In this document: piece by piece, positions 15,911 through 23,964 of the stretch
Layout of the letters: each line of letters begins with the position of its first letter
Position numbering within the stretch: position 1 is the first letter of the stretch
Source of the DNA: Nitrospira sp.
GTDB lineage: Bacteria; Nitrospirota; Nitrospiria; Nitrospirales; Nitrospiraceae
Assembly (NCBI GenBank): GCA_024998685.1
Contig: JACOEH010000005.1
Location: 1-64,000, forward strand
Direction of reading: 5' to 3'
Length of the DNA: 64,000 nt
Translations under genes and position numbers: made by a program
Notes under the pieces: generated by a model
Seen by the model: only the letters and a program-made list of their open reading frames with translations
Told to the model about the DNA's origin: nothing
The model's database searches: none

Positions 15911-18010
15911 ATGACGAGAAGAGGGTGGGCTATGGGCATTCTGATCTTGCTCTACATTCCTGTCGGGCTGGTGGTCGCCGACTATCTGGCGGGCGCGCTC
16001 TTCTATGTGGCGAACAAGACCATGCCGGTCGAGCTCTCCCTCTGGACTTGGCCGGATGCCTGGGACGCGTATCGTGACGACCCGATGCAGCGGCCCCGCT
16101 TGCAGGTGGGAGCCCTGGTCGGATTGGGCTTGGTCATCATCGGGCCTGGACTCGTTTGGCTCGCCCACTGCACGAGACGTCCCTCGTTGCACGGCGACGC
16201 GCGGTTTGCGTCGCGGTCGGAAATTCGCGAGGCCGGGCTCTTCGGCACGGACGGGATCGTCGTCGGCAAAGACGGACGCCGGTTCCTGCTCTATCCCGGG
16301 CAGGAATTCGTGTTGGTGGCCGCGCCGACCCGCTCCGGCAAAGGCGTGAGCCTCGTCATTCCGAATCTGCTGAACTTTCACGGCTCGGTGGTCGTGCTCG
16401 ACGTCAAGATGGAAAACTTCGCCTACACCTCACGGTTCCGGGCCGCGCATGGACAAGCAGTGTTCCTGTTCAATCCCTTTGCCGAGGACTTCCGAACGCA
16501 TCGGTGGAATCCGTTGGACGGGGTGAGTCGCTCGCCCCTGACCCGCATCGGGGATATTCAGGCCATTGCGCAGGTGTTGTATCCCACCGAACACGTGAAA
16601 GAGGCCTTTTGGAGTGAATCTGCACGCAATCTCTTCTTGGGCCTCACCCTCTATCTGCTCGAAACCCCGACGTTGCCCTGTACGTTGGGCGAACTATTGC
16701 GGCAAGCCTCCGGCAACGGCGCCCCGATGAAAGAGTATCTGAGCGGGATCATCGCGCAACGCGCCACCGGCGAGCAGGCCTTGAGCCAGGAATGTCGCGA
16801 GGCGTTACAGCGCTTTTACCACAACTCCGAGAATACCCTGGCGAGCATCCTGGCCACCTTCGTGGCACCCCTCACCATTTTCAGTAACCCCATCGTGGAT
16901 GCGGCCACCTCCGCGACCGACATTTGGGTGGACGACGTGCGGCGCCGACGGATGTCGATCTATGTCGGCATCCCACCGAATCGGTTGAGCGAGGCGTCGC
17001 TCCTCGTCAATTTGTTCTTCTCGCAGTTGATCCAGAAAAACACCCAGGAGCTTCCGGCGCGCAACCCCTTGCTGCAATACCCCTGTTTGCTCCTACTCGA
17101 TGAGTTCGCGGCCTTGGGCCGGGTGGACATCATCGCGAAGAGCGTCGGTTTTCTCGCCGGCTACAACCTCCGACTCATGCCGATCGTGCAAAGCCTGTCG
17201 CAGCTGCAGGGGGTCTACGGGGACCGCGACGCGCGCACGCTTGTGACCAATCACGGCTGCCAGGTGGTGTTTGCGCCACAAGAACAGGCGGACGCCGAGG
17301 AGTATTCGAAAATGCTCGGTACCTATACGGCGAAGGTGCGGTCCACCGGCCAGAGCCATCCGCGTGGCTTCAGCAGGGGACAGCAGGCCTCGCGGAGCAC
17401 CCACGAATCTGAACAGGCGCGGCCTCTCTTGTTACCGCAAGAGCTCCGGCAGCTAGGCGAAGACCAGGCGATCATCCAGATCCGAGCATGCAAGCCGATC
17501 CTCTGCCGAAAGGCTCGGTTCTATGACGATGAAACCTTTCTGAGTCGTCTCCGTGGCGTCAGTCCCTCTCTGGCTGACTGCGGAAATCGTATCCCATCGC
17601 AAGCGGAACTGGAACAGGCCGCGCTCGTCCTGGGAGAATTGTCGATCGAGGTGCCGCGTCTCGATGTGGATCTCCATCGCGCGCGCGTAGAACAGCGGAG
17701 GCGACCGCTCCAGGCCGGCGAACCGATCGATGTGGCGAAATTGGCGGTTGATCTGTCGACGTTACCACCCGTGACAACCGACCAGCCGCCAGACCCTGAG
17801 TACGTGCAGCGATTCGTGGATGCCTATTTCGACCAATTGGAATGGGTCTCCAAAGAACCGGCACCGAACGGTTCAGGAGCCGTCGAGTCTGATGAGCAGG
17901 AGCGGGAGGAAGGCGGAGCCGCACGAACAGCCGGTGTGATGGGGGAGCCGGTGAAGACGCAGGTGGGCAGGGCGACAACGGTGGATCTCTCGGTGCTCGA
18001 TATGGACTGA
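15911..18010 (+). CDS. virD4: VirD4/TraG coupling protein
   Basis: Inner-membrane ATPase that delivers the substrate to the T4SS channel. 699 residues from the ATG at 15911, just after GAGGAGGGG; longer readings run inside virB11 and are not supported. Two N-terminal helices (about 8-34 and 66-90) precede the ATPase domain: Walker A APTRSGKGVS near 138 and Walker B PCLLLLDEFAALGRV near 393, plus the LATFVAPLTIFSNPIVDAA all-alpha region. The C-terminal 100 residues are charged and variable. It implies conjugative transfer. Confidence 0.92.
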   Translation: MTRRGWAMGILILLYIPVGLVVADYLAGALFYVANKTMPVELSLWTWPDAWDAYRDDPMQRPRLQVGALVGLGLVIIGPGLVWLAHCTRRPSLHGDARFASRSEIREAGLFGTDGIVVGKDGRRFLLYPGQEFVLVAAPTRSGKGVSLVIPNLLNFHGSVVVLDVKMENFAYTSRFRAAHGQAVFLFNPFAEDFRTHRWNPLDGVSRSPLTRIGDIQAIAQVLYPTEHVKEAFWSESARNLFLGLTLYLLETPTLPCTLGELLRQASGNGAPMKEYLSGIIAQRATGEQALSQECREALQRFYHNSENTLASILATFVAPLTIFSNPIVDAATSATDIWVDDVRRRRMSIYVGIPPNRLSEASLLVNLFFSQLIQKNTQELPARNPLLQYPCLLLLDEFAALGRVDIIAKSVGFLAGYNLRLMPIVQSLSQLQGVYGDRDARTLVTNHGCQVVFAPQEQADAEEYSKMLGTYTAKVRSTGQSHPRGFSRGQQASRSTHESEQARPLLLPQELRQLGEDQAIIQIRACKPILCRKARFYDDETFLSRLRGVSPSLADCGNRIPSQAELEQAALVLGELSIEVPRLDVDLHRARVEQRRRPLQAGEPIDVAKLAVDLSTLPPVTTDQPPDPEYVQRFVDAYFDQLEWVSKEPAPNGSGAVESDEQEREEGGAARTAGVMGEPVKTQVGRATTVDLSVLDMD

Positions 18011-18031
18011 CGGCGGGGAAGGAGCGGCAGG

Positions 18032-19144
18032 ATGCAGAAAGACGGATGTCGTTGGGCAAGACGACTACTCGCAGCGGTGATGGTGCTCGTCCTGATGGGG
18101 CTGGACCTGGGTTGTGCGCCAAAGCCGGTGGTGCCCTCCGGGTGGCGGCGTGTCACCATCAATTCCGACGAGGCGATCGCAAACTATCATGAGCACGTGA
18201 CCCGCACGATGGAGGAGCGGCAGGGCCGCACCTTGTGGCAACGGCAGTTGGATCTGCTCAATCAACAGGTGTCGGAACTACGCGGGGTCGTGACCTACCT
18301 CCAGCTGAAGCAACAGGATGACGATCGGATGCGAACAGGCCCCTCTCAAGACGCGACGGAACGCATCTCATCTCGCAAGATACGTCCGAGTGGCTCCACC
18401 CCTCAGGACCCGCCGGTCACTGATGACCGAGCAGCACCTCCGTCTGAGAGGAACGGCCGCAATCTGGAATCCCGTCGAGTAAAGCCGGAACGCCGCACGG
18501 ACGAGTGTGTCGGCGCTACAACCCACAGCGAGGAGGGCTCTGCCCGTCTCTGGAACGACGCCTTTCAACGTCTGAGCGGACTCAGCCAGAGCGCGACGTG
18601 CGGGGAGGGAAACAAGGCTGGCACCAGGCTCGTTCGCGTGAAGCCCCTCTCTGGTCCCTTGATCACGCAGGAGGCGCCACGGCACCGCACCCGCACCGAG
18701 GCCGAACGGATTCTCAATGAGGCACGACCGGCGATGGTGGCGTGGGTGAACGCGCGGGAGAAGCTCGAGGTGCGGAATCATGTGGTCATTTTTCGCTCCA
18801 GACCGGCCCAAGGCGTGACGGCATTTACGCCTAGTCGGCTATCTCAGGAGTATCTCAAGAAAGCGGCGGCCCAGAGTCCTTTCGTGGAGGTCCGCTCCTA
18901 TTCGGATGGCTCGGAAGGCGACCAGCCCGTCGAAGACGTGACGCGGACGCGCGCCGAAGTCGTGCGGTCCTACCTCACCACCTTGGGCATGCCCGCGACG
19001 AACATCGATCTGAAAGTGTTTCCCCTGGTGGCGCAGGACTCCACGGGGCAAGCTATCCCAGTGAAGACTCGACGAGTGGAAATCGAATTCATCCTGCGTG
19101 ACCCCGCGCAAGTCTATCCCGCTTGGGATACACGACGCGGGTAG
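18032..19144 (+). CDS. OmpA-like lipoprotein in the T4SS operon
   Basis: A 370-residue lipoprotein: the signal peptide ends in a lipobox (MGLDLGC, Cys28), then comes a long polar linker. The C-terminal 150 residues have OmpA/MotB-like peptidoglycan-binding features: FTPSRLSQEYLKKAAAQSP, RTRAEVVRSYLTTLGMPATN and TRRVEIEFIL. It follows virD4 by about 20 bases. As no small VirB7 is seen, this protein may take the lipoprotein position of the outer-membrane core while anchoring it to the wall, as OmpA-domain proteins do in some IncI/Dot-type systems. That role is inference. Confidence 0.7.
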   Translation: MQKDGCRWARRLLAAVMVLVLMGLDLGCAPKPVVPSGWRRVTINSDEAIANYHEHVTRTMEERQGRTLWQRQLDLLNQQVSELRGVVTYLQLKQQDDDRMRTGPSQDATERISSRKIRPSGSTPQDPPVTDDRAAPPSERNGRNLESRRVKPERRTDECVGATTHSEEGSARLWNDAFQRLSGLSQSATCGEGNKAGTRLVRVKPLSGPLITQEAPRHRTRTEAERILNEARPAMVAWVNAREKLEVRNHVVIFRSRPAQGVTAFTPSRLSQEYLKKAAAQSPFVEVRSYSDGSEGDQPVEDVTRTRAEVVRSYLTTLGMPATNIDLKVFPLVAQDSTGQAIPVKTRRVEIEFILRDPAQVYPAWDTRRG

Positions 19145-19159
19145 GAAAGGAGTGAGGCC

Positions 19160-20254
19160 ATGAACGAAATCACGGCGGGAACTGCGGTGTTTGCGGAACG
19201 AGAATCGGCATCGAGCCCGAAGGAGCAGGAGACCACGCGCCGGCGGAAACCACAGCGAGCAGCGGAACCACTCAGGCAACCGGACGACGTCGGAGCAGCC
19301 CTGCGGAAACGGTTCGTCATTGCCGGAGCAAAATACTACTACCGTGATCGAGAGGAGACGATCGCGTTTGAGGATCGCGGCACGCGCCTCACTACCGAGT
19401 GGCAGGATCCGAATGTGATCCACGGCATGATGCTGCGGGCGAGAGAAAAGGGCTGGTCCAGTCTCCATATCAAGGGCACTGAAGCCTTCAAAGCCGAGGC
19501 CTGGTTGCAAGCGAAGCTCGCAGGATTCGAGGTCGCGGGCTACCAGCCGCGGGCCTTGGATGAAGCCAAGCTCGCGGACCGTCTCAAAGACATTCTGCGT
19601 CCGTCCAGTGGTGATCGCGAAGGGAATCAGCCCCACAGGAATGTGATCGAAAAGCAGGCGTCACACCAGCGCCGTGAACGCCCCTTCACGGAGAAGCAAC
19701 AGGTGGCCCTGAAAACCTTGGAAGCCATTCTGCTGGAGCGAGGCGAGAGTCCGCCGATGCGAGACGCGGTGCTGGCCGAAGCGAAAGCGCGACTGCGTGG
19801 GGATCGGATCATCGTGGGCCAAGTGCGAGAACATGGGATCGCGCATTTCGAGCACAACCCCGACAAGGAGAAGAGCTATTACGTGAAACTCGACACGGCG
19901 CAGGGGGTGAAGGAGGTGTGGGGCACCGACCTGGCGCGGGCGCTTGAAAACAGCGACATCACGACGGGGGATCGCGTGGCGCTCGTCCAGAAACGGAAAG
20001 AGCCGGTGGTCGTGCAGGTCGCCGTCCGCGATCAGCAGGGTCAGGTGACAGAGACCACCCCGCGGACCGTGTCGCGGAATGTCTGGGACGTGGTGAACTT
20101 CGACCGGTTGGGTGAGCGGGAACGACACGAGACCGTCCGCACTGTGGACAAGGATCCGATCGTGCCCGTCTATGATCGAGCGGCTGCACGTCAGCAGCCA
20201 GATCCGGTACTAGCGGCAACGAAGCATCGGGAACGCGAGCGCGACGGGCGATGA
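19160..20254 (+). CDS. LPD7-domain protein of conjugative elements
   Basis: 364 residues. Residues about 45-135 match the LPD7 domain found in relaxase and large polyvalent proteins: a KRFVIAGAKYYYRDREETIAF strand pair, DPNVIHGMMLRAREKGWSSL, and EAWLQAKLAGFEVAGYQP. A second region (185-330: EHGIAHFEHNPDKEKSYYVK, WGTDLARAL, GDRVALVQKRKEP) resembles the part that follows LPD7 in relaxases and primases. No HUH, MobA or MOB relaxase motif is present, so this is either a relaxase partner or the tail of a relaxase that has lost its catalytic half. A good AAAGGAG box precedes it. Confidence 0.65.
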   Translation: MNEITAGTAVFAERESASSPKEQETTRRRKPQRAAEPLRQPDDVGAALRKRFVIAGAKYYYRDREETIAFEDRGTRLTTEWQDPNVIHGMMLRAREKGWSSLHIKGTEAFKAEAWLQAKLAGFEVAGYQPRALDEAKLADRLKDILRPSSGDREGNQPHRNVIEKQASHQRRERPFTEKQQVALKTLEAILLERGESPPMRDAVLAEAKARLRGDRIIVGQVREHGIAHFEHNPDKEKSYYVKLDTAQGVKEVWGTDLARALENSDITTGDRVALVQKRKEPVVVQVAVRDQQGQVTETTPRTVSRNVWDVVNFDRLGERERHETVRTVDKDPIVPVYDRAAARQQPDPVLAATKHRERERDGR

Positions 20255-20291
20255 AGCGGGAAGAGGTAGTGACGCAAGGAGGGAAGCAGTC

Positions 20292-20708
20292 ATGACGAAG
20301 ACGCGAGCAGTTTGCATCACGGCCGTCTCCGCTCTGCTATTCATGTTGAGCGGCGAGACAGTCCCTGCACAGATGCAAGACGCAGAACTGCAGGCAGAAC
20401 TGACGGCCAGTCAGACTCAGGTACAAACGATGCCTCAGCTCTCCGGCATTGATTCACGAGCGCTCGACGCCGCGATCTCTGGCAAGGGGATCACACAAGT
20501 CGTGTCGCCTCAGGCCGCAGCCCGGGCGCCAAAACCATCAAGCCCGTCGATCTTGACGGGCATGACGCGCACGGCCTGTGAAGCCGTCCTTTGTCTTGGC
20601 GCGATTGGGGAGGCGCCCGGCGAATGTGCCGCAGCCCTTGCCGAATATCATGCGATGCAGATGTTTGGCATGGGCAATGCCTTGTTGATGATGTGTCCGA
20701 CGCAGTAG
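20292..20708 (+). CDS. TrbM/KikA-like conjugal transfer protein
   Basis: A 138-residue exported protein with a signal peptide ending near TVPAQ. The C-terminal 45 residues carry the TrbM/KikA signature LTGMTRTACEAVLCLGAIGE followed by APGECAAALAEYHAM, with three or four cysteines likely to form disulfides. It closes the rightward T4SS operon, with AAGGAGGGAAG before the start. Its role in transfer is known only genetically in other systems. Confidence 0.75.
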   Translation: MTKTRAVCITAVSALLFMLSGETVPAQMQDAELQAELTASQTQVQTMPQLSGIDSRALDAAISGKGITQVVSPQAAARAPKPSSPSILTGMTRTACEAVLCLGAIGEAPGECAAALAEYHAMQMFGMGNALLMMCPTQ

Positions 20709-20792
20709 GCGTCTCAACGAGCGCTGTGACAAATGGATGACGAGTGCTGCTGAGCCGGGCCGTCCACTACAGAAGAGAAAGGAACGTAAACG

Positions 20793-21089
20793 ATGACCGT
20801 ACGTGTCGAGGATTGCGTCACCGAGCGAGAGGTCAAGATAGCCGTGTCGAAACAGACGGTGGGGGATGTTATCGTCACGGAAACGCGAGAGGGGTTTTAT
20901 GTGCAGGTAGAATTCCAGTACATCCGACCGCGCTGGTTTTGGTTGACCTCCAAGCGATCCCCATCGGTCCCACGATGCTTTAAGCATCTGGGACGGTTGA
21001 ACGACCATCTTCGGACATTGGCGCCCTCCGCTGCCGTGCGCATTCAGCGCGAACGGATGGGGGAGGAGCGCGTCGCCAACTCGGCATGA
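20793..21089 (+). CDS. small hypothetical protein, related to 5080-5406
   Basis: A 98-residue unrecognised protein preceded by AAAGGA. Its central and C-terminal parts share a pattern with the 5080 gene product (see that entry). Its 3' end and following DNA (21047-21103) recur as a decayed copy at 33602-33659. With the 5080 gene it brackets the T4SS block, suggesting a role tied to the conjugative element, perhaps DNA binding or control. Confidence 0.55.
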   Translation: MTVRVEDCVTEREVKIAVSKQTVGDVIVTETREGFYVQVEFQYIRPRWFWLTSKRSPSVPRCFKHLGRLNDHLRTLAPSAAVRIQRERMGEERVANSA

Positions 21090-21175
21090 AGTCAGCACGA
21101 CTCATGAACGTTTCCATCATGCACAGAGCCATGTCCCGAGCTGGAACATGCCCGGTGATCCGATCGCGGGACACA

Positions 21176-21592
21176 CTAGGCGAGTATGTCGCGCTGCGCG
21201 GTCGGCTCGAAGAATCCTTGCTCGTGCAGAGTGGCAAACCAGGTCTGAGCCAAGTCTGCTACGTCCAGTTTGGGATGAGGAAACTCATGGGTGCGGCTGC
21301 CAGCACCATGGGACTCGCAGACCTCCAAGCCTAGGTAGTCGTTTCTGAATGAGATGGGCTCGGCCGCCGTGCCGTCAGGCAGATCATACAGGAGGAATAC
21401 CATGTCGGGATCACGCATCAGGTCGCCATTCTGCTCGCGATAGTGACAGAGCGACACCAGCCGTGTTCCGTCCTCGCTCATCCCGATTTTCTCAATCGAC
21501 AGCGGCAGATAACCAGACACCGTAATGCGAACGGCGTTTGAGCCGCCGAGCAGCTGCGTGAGGTACTTCGCAAACTCTTCATAGATCTTCAT
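21176..21592 (-). CDS. DUF6908-type plasmid/ICE-associated protein
   Basis: A 138-residue acidic cytoplasmic protein. The ATG at 21592 is chosen because GAAAGGA lies at the right distance; a longer reading crosses a GC-rich hairpin. The layout (GYLPLSIEKI, LVSLCHYREQNGDLMRDPDMV, then an amide-rich C-terminus) matches the DUF6908 family, common on plasmids and integrative elements. The family assignment is from memory. It is transcribed towards the T4SS operon. Function unknown. Confidence 0.6.
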   Translation of the reverse strand: MKIYEEFAKYLTQLLGGSNAVRITVSGYLPLSIEKIGMSEDGTRLVSLCHYREQNGDLMRDPDMVFLLYDLPDGTAAEPISFRNDYLGLEVCESHGAGSRTHEFPHPKLDVADLAQTWFATLHEQGFFEPTAQRDILA

Positions 21593-21612
21593 TGTTTTTT
21601 TCCTTTCGTGAA

Positions 21613-21644
21613 GGAAACCTCCGGCGCGGAGGCCGGAGGCTTCC
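21613..21644 (-). promoter_or_regulatory. strong GC-rich hairpin ahead of the DUF6908-like gene
   Basis: GGAAACCTCCGG (21613-21624) pairs with CCGGAGGCTTCC (21633-21644) around an 8-base loop, a 12-bp stem with one G-T pair in the minus-strand RNA. It lies between two minus-strand genes, about 20 bases upstream of the downstream gene's start codon and near its ribosome site. There is no T-run, so it is more likely an mRNA stability or translation element than a terminator. Confidence 0.5.
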
Positions 21645-21654
21645 GATGGATTCG

Positions 21655-21891
21655 TTACTGCTCCGACTGCTCGCCGATCCAGGTCTTGGCCTGCGTCACG
21701 AGAGCCACGAGGGCCTCGAGATCGGCGAGGCCGAAGGACGCCGAATCCTTCCACTCTCCGTGGGCGTCCTTGTAGGACCGCGCGAAGGTCGTGTTGTAAA
21801 ACTCGCCCTTCTCGCCGGCGTTTCTCCAGATAGTAGCCTTGATCGCGCCGCAGCGAAGCGTGGTGACCGGTTTGTTTGATTGAGTTGCCAT
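21655..21891 (-). CDS. small plasmid/ICE-associated protein
   Basis: A 78-residue protein of a widespread element-associated type: KPVTTLRCGAIKATIWRN, then EFYNTTFARSYKDAHGEWKD and SFGLADLEALVALVTQAK. It reads like a single-strand-binding or OB/beta-sandwich accessory protein, but no function is established. The start at 21891 follows AAAAGGAG. It forms a small operon with the DUF6908-like gene downstream. Confidence 0.6.
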   Translation of the reverse strand: MATQSNKPVTTLRCGAIKATIWRNAGEKGEFYNTTFARSYKDAHGEWKDSASFGLADLEALVALVTQAKTWIGEQSEQ

Positions 21892-22322
21892 GTGATTGCT
21901 CCTTTTGTGTGAGTTGATGTGTTGGCCTCTCACCGGGAGGAGGAGGTCACCCATCAACGGAAAAGGAGCAGGGAAGGACACCGCTACCCGGCGGGCCAGA
22001 GGGCGCGAGGCGGAGGAATGACCGTGGAAAGAAGCCGGTCGAGAGAGCGGCGCACGGGCGTGATCGACGCAGCCCGCCGGTGGAAAGCCCGGGGCGGGGA
22101 CCGGACATACACTGGCAACGGACATCGCGTCAGCACGCGTGCGGCGGGAGAAGATCGGCTATCGAGTATGTGTAAAACGCCAGGCACCGAAGGCATCCGT
22201 AAATGATGCTGTAGAAGGCATGTTCCTATGTATCAAGACGGCAGATATTAAAGATCTCAGCGCTTCGGCATGAGCTGTGACGGGATGGAAATAGCAGGAA
22301 GACGGTCTATATGCTGGTACAA
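21892..22322. other. GC-rich leader and transition zone
   Basis: No supported gene. The first 300 bases are very GC-rich and form the upstream region of the small minus-strand gene. From about 22200 the sequence turns AT-richer, marking the passage from the conjugation block to cargo made of gene fragments. Confidence 0.4.
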
Positions 22323-22580
22323 ATGATCGCAAGTTTCAAGCACTGTGGGCTGAAGAGGTATTTCGAGGAAATGACTCCTGAAGGCTACCGCCGGACATAG
22401 TAGACCGGATCAGAGCGATTCTGGCACGGCTTCATCAGCGGAAGTGATCGAAGATATGAAATTCGCTCAGCGGACGACCGGAAAGGGGAGTGGAGTGTGA
22501 CGGTAAGGGCAAATTGGCGAATCACCTTTCGGTTTGAGGACGGGTATGCGCTGGACGTGGATTTAGTGGACTACTATTGA
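22323..22580 (+). pseudogene. broken HigB-like toxin (RelE/HigB family)
   Basis: Pieces of a HigB killer protein in different frames. The first frame gives IASFKHCGLKRYFEEMTPEGY and then stops. The end gives GEWSVTVRANWRITFRFEDG followed by YALDVDLVDYY and a stop, the typical HigB C-terminus. At least two frameshifts separate them. It is followed 12 bases later by a broken higA, the usual higBA order. Confidence 0.75.
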
Positions 22581-22592
22581 AAGGAGGAGGAT

Positions 22593-22901
22593 ATGAAGGC
22601 TTTAAAAATGAAAAATCCGCCGCATCCCGGCTTTCTGGTGCGAGTGGACTGTCTGGAGCCGCATGGGTTGACGGTGACAGAGGGGGCGAAGGTTTTGGGT
22701 GTATCGCGGTCAGCCTTAAGCCATCTGGTGAATGAGAACGCCGATCTGTCATGAGACATGGCCATTCGACTGGCGAAGGCCTTTGGCAGCACGGCGGAAG
22801 GTTGGATGCGATTGCAGTTTCAGCATGATGCCGCTCAGGTCCAAGAGCGAGCCAAGAAAATCAAGGTGAGAACCTTCGTTGGGGATGGAATATGCGCGTA
22901 A
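22593..22901 (+). pseudogene. HigA-like antitoxin with in-frame stop
   Basis: An HTH antitoxin gene (KNPPHPGFLVR, then LTVTEGAKVLGVSRSALSHL) interrupted by TGA at 22752-22754, where the family has a proline or similar residue in ADLS-x-DMAIRLAKAFG. Beyond the stop the same frame continues (MAIRLAKAFGSTAEGWMRLQ) to a TAA at 22899. A GGAGGAGG ribosome site is intact. With the broken toxin next to it, the whole module is dead. Confidence 0.8.
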
Positions 22902-22926
22902 GCAACGATTCTAAAAGCGCGTATTC

Positions 22927-23052
22927 ATGAGCGCTAAGAATGAGGCGTTTGCACGTGTCTTTATCGATGCCCAGCTGAAAGAGCAGGGCTGGGACGTGAA
23001 GGAAATCAATAACTTAGATTTTGTTCGGATAGTCGTTCATTATTTTCTCTAA
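22927..23052 (+). pseudogene. N-terminal stub of a restriction-type DEAD-box protein
   Basis: A 41-codon frame beginning SAKNEAFARVFIDAQLKEQG and continuing WDVKEINNLDFVR. The first 25 residues resemble the N-terminus of type I restriction (HsdR-like) DEAD-box endonucleases (...RxxIDxxLKxxGW). The rest of the gene is absent; the TacAT operator starts within 20 bases. Confidence 0.45.
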
Positions 23053-23060
23053 AGAAGCAG

Positions 23061-23089
23061 TTGACATGTACGGCAATTAGCCGTACGCT
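23061..23089 (+). promoter_or_regulatory. tacAT promoter with palindromic operator in the spacer
   Basis: A perfect -35 TTGACA (23061-23066), 17-bp spacer and TACGCT (23084-23089). The spacer is occupied by the perfect palindrome GTACGGC-aatta-GCCGTAC (23068-23086). It lies 22 bases upstream of the antitoxin gene. This is the expected layout of an autoregulated toxin-antitoxin operon. Confidence 0.65.
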
Positions 23090-23110
23090 TAGATGCAGGG
23101 AGGGCGAGAA

Positions 23111-23428
23111 ATGACAACAGCATATGATGCAGTGGAGTCTTCTTCTGGTAGGACAGCCAGATTGGAAGCACGCATAACAGAACAACAGAAAGCCATTTTT
23201 CTAAGAGCGGCCAAATTAACCGGGCGTTCTTTGACGGATTTCGTAGTTGCCTCTGCTCAAGAAAACGCAACGCGAACATTACGCGATCATGATGCAATGG
23301 TCCTGAGCGACCGTGACCGTAAAGTATTCGTGGCGGCGCTGTTAAGTTCGCCTGAGCCGACTACGCGCTTAAGAAAAGCGGCGCAGCGCTATAAAGAACG
23401 TCAGCAGCGCGGCGTCAATGCCCGCTGA
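23111..23428 (+). CDS. TacA-type antitoxin (DUF1778)
   Basis: A 105-residue ribbon-helix-helix antitoxin of the DUF1778/TacA family: TARLEARITEQQKAIFLRAA, then KLTGRSLTDFVVASAQENA and a basic C-terminal arm that wraps the toxin. The ATG at 23111 follows AGGGAGGGCGAG. It overlaps the toxin gene by 11 bases and should repress its own promoter through the palindrome just upstream. Confidence 0.88.
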   Translation: MTTAYDAVESSSGRTARLEARITEQQKAIFLRAAKLTGRSLTDFVVASAQENATRTLRDHDAMVLSDRDRKVFVAALLSSPEPTTRLRKAAQRYKERQQRGVNAR

Positions 23429-23951
23429 AAATAATTTATCCCTGTGGATCGTTGAGCCAATAGGAAAACACCACAACCGTGCTGATTTTTCGTGTGGCCA
23501 TGAAACGCTTGATCACTATCTAAAGCAACAAGCCACTCAGGATGCACGGCGCAGGGTCGCCGCACCCTTTATTCTCACCAGAGAGAGCGATCACAAGATA
23601 ATCGGCGGGTATTACACGCTATCGGCTTCCGGCATTTACCTCGAAGATTTGCCGGACGAGATTGTGAAAAAACTCCCACCCTATCCGATGGTGCCAGTCA
23701 CTCTACTGGGACGTTTGGCCGTCGATCAGCGTTACAGAGGGCAGGGAATAGGGGAGTTCCTGCTCATGGATGCGTTGCAGCGGGCCTTTATGCAGTCCTC
23801 GCAGATTGCCGCTATGGCTGTCGTGGTTGACGCGATTGACGACAAAGCCATCGATTTCTACCGGCATTTCGGGTTTATAGATTTTCCGGACAAGCCAGGG
23901 AAGCTCTTCCTGCCCATGAAGACAATCGGTTCCCTTTTTACGAGTACATAA
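23418..23951 (+). CDS. TacT-type GNAT acetyltransferase toxin
   Basis: A 177-residue GNAT toxin; family members acetylate aminoacyl-tRNA and block translation. Conserved features: FSCGHETLDHYLKQQATQDA, IIGGYYTLSASGIYLEDLP, the acetyl-CoA loop LGRLAVDQRYRGQGIGEFLL and the late YRHFGF motif with the catalytic-region tyrosine. It appears intact and pairs with the preceding antitoxin. Confidence 0.88.
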   Translation: MPAENNLSLWIVEPIGKHHNRADFSCGHETLDHYLKQQATQDARRRVAAPFILTRESDHKIIGGYYTLSASGIYLEDLPDEIVKKLPPYPMVPVTLLGRLAVDQRYRGQGIGEFLLMDALQRAFMQSSQIAAMAVVVDAIDDKAIDFYRHFGFIDFPDKPGKLFLPMKTIGSLFTST

Positions 23952-23964
23952 ACTGGATCACCCC

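Noticed and set aside
21919-22206. Plus-strand 95-codon frame
   Set aside because: Low-complexity Arg/Gly-rich translation of a GC-rich leader, no ribosome site.
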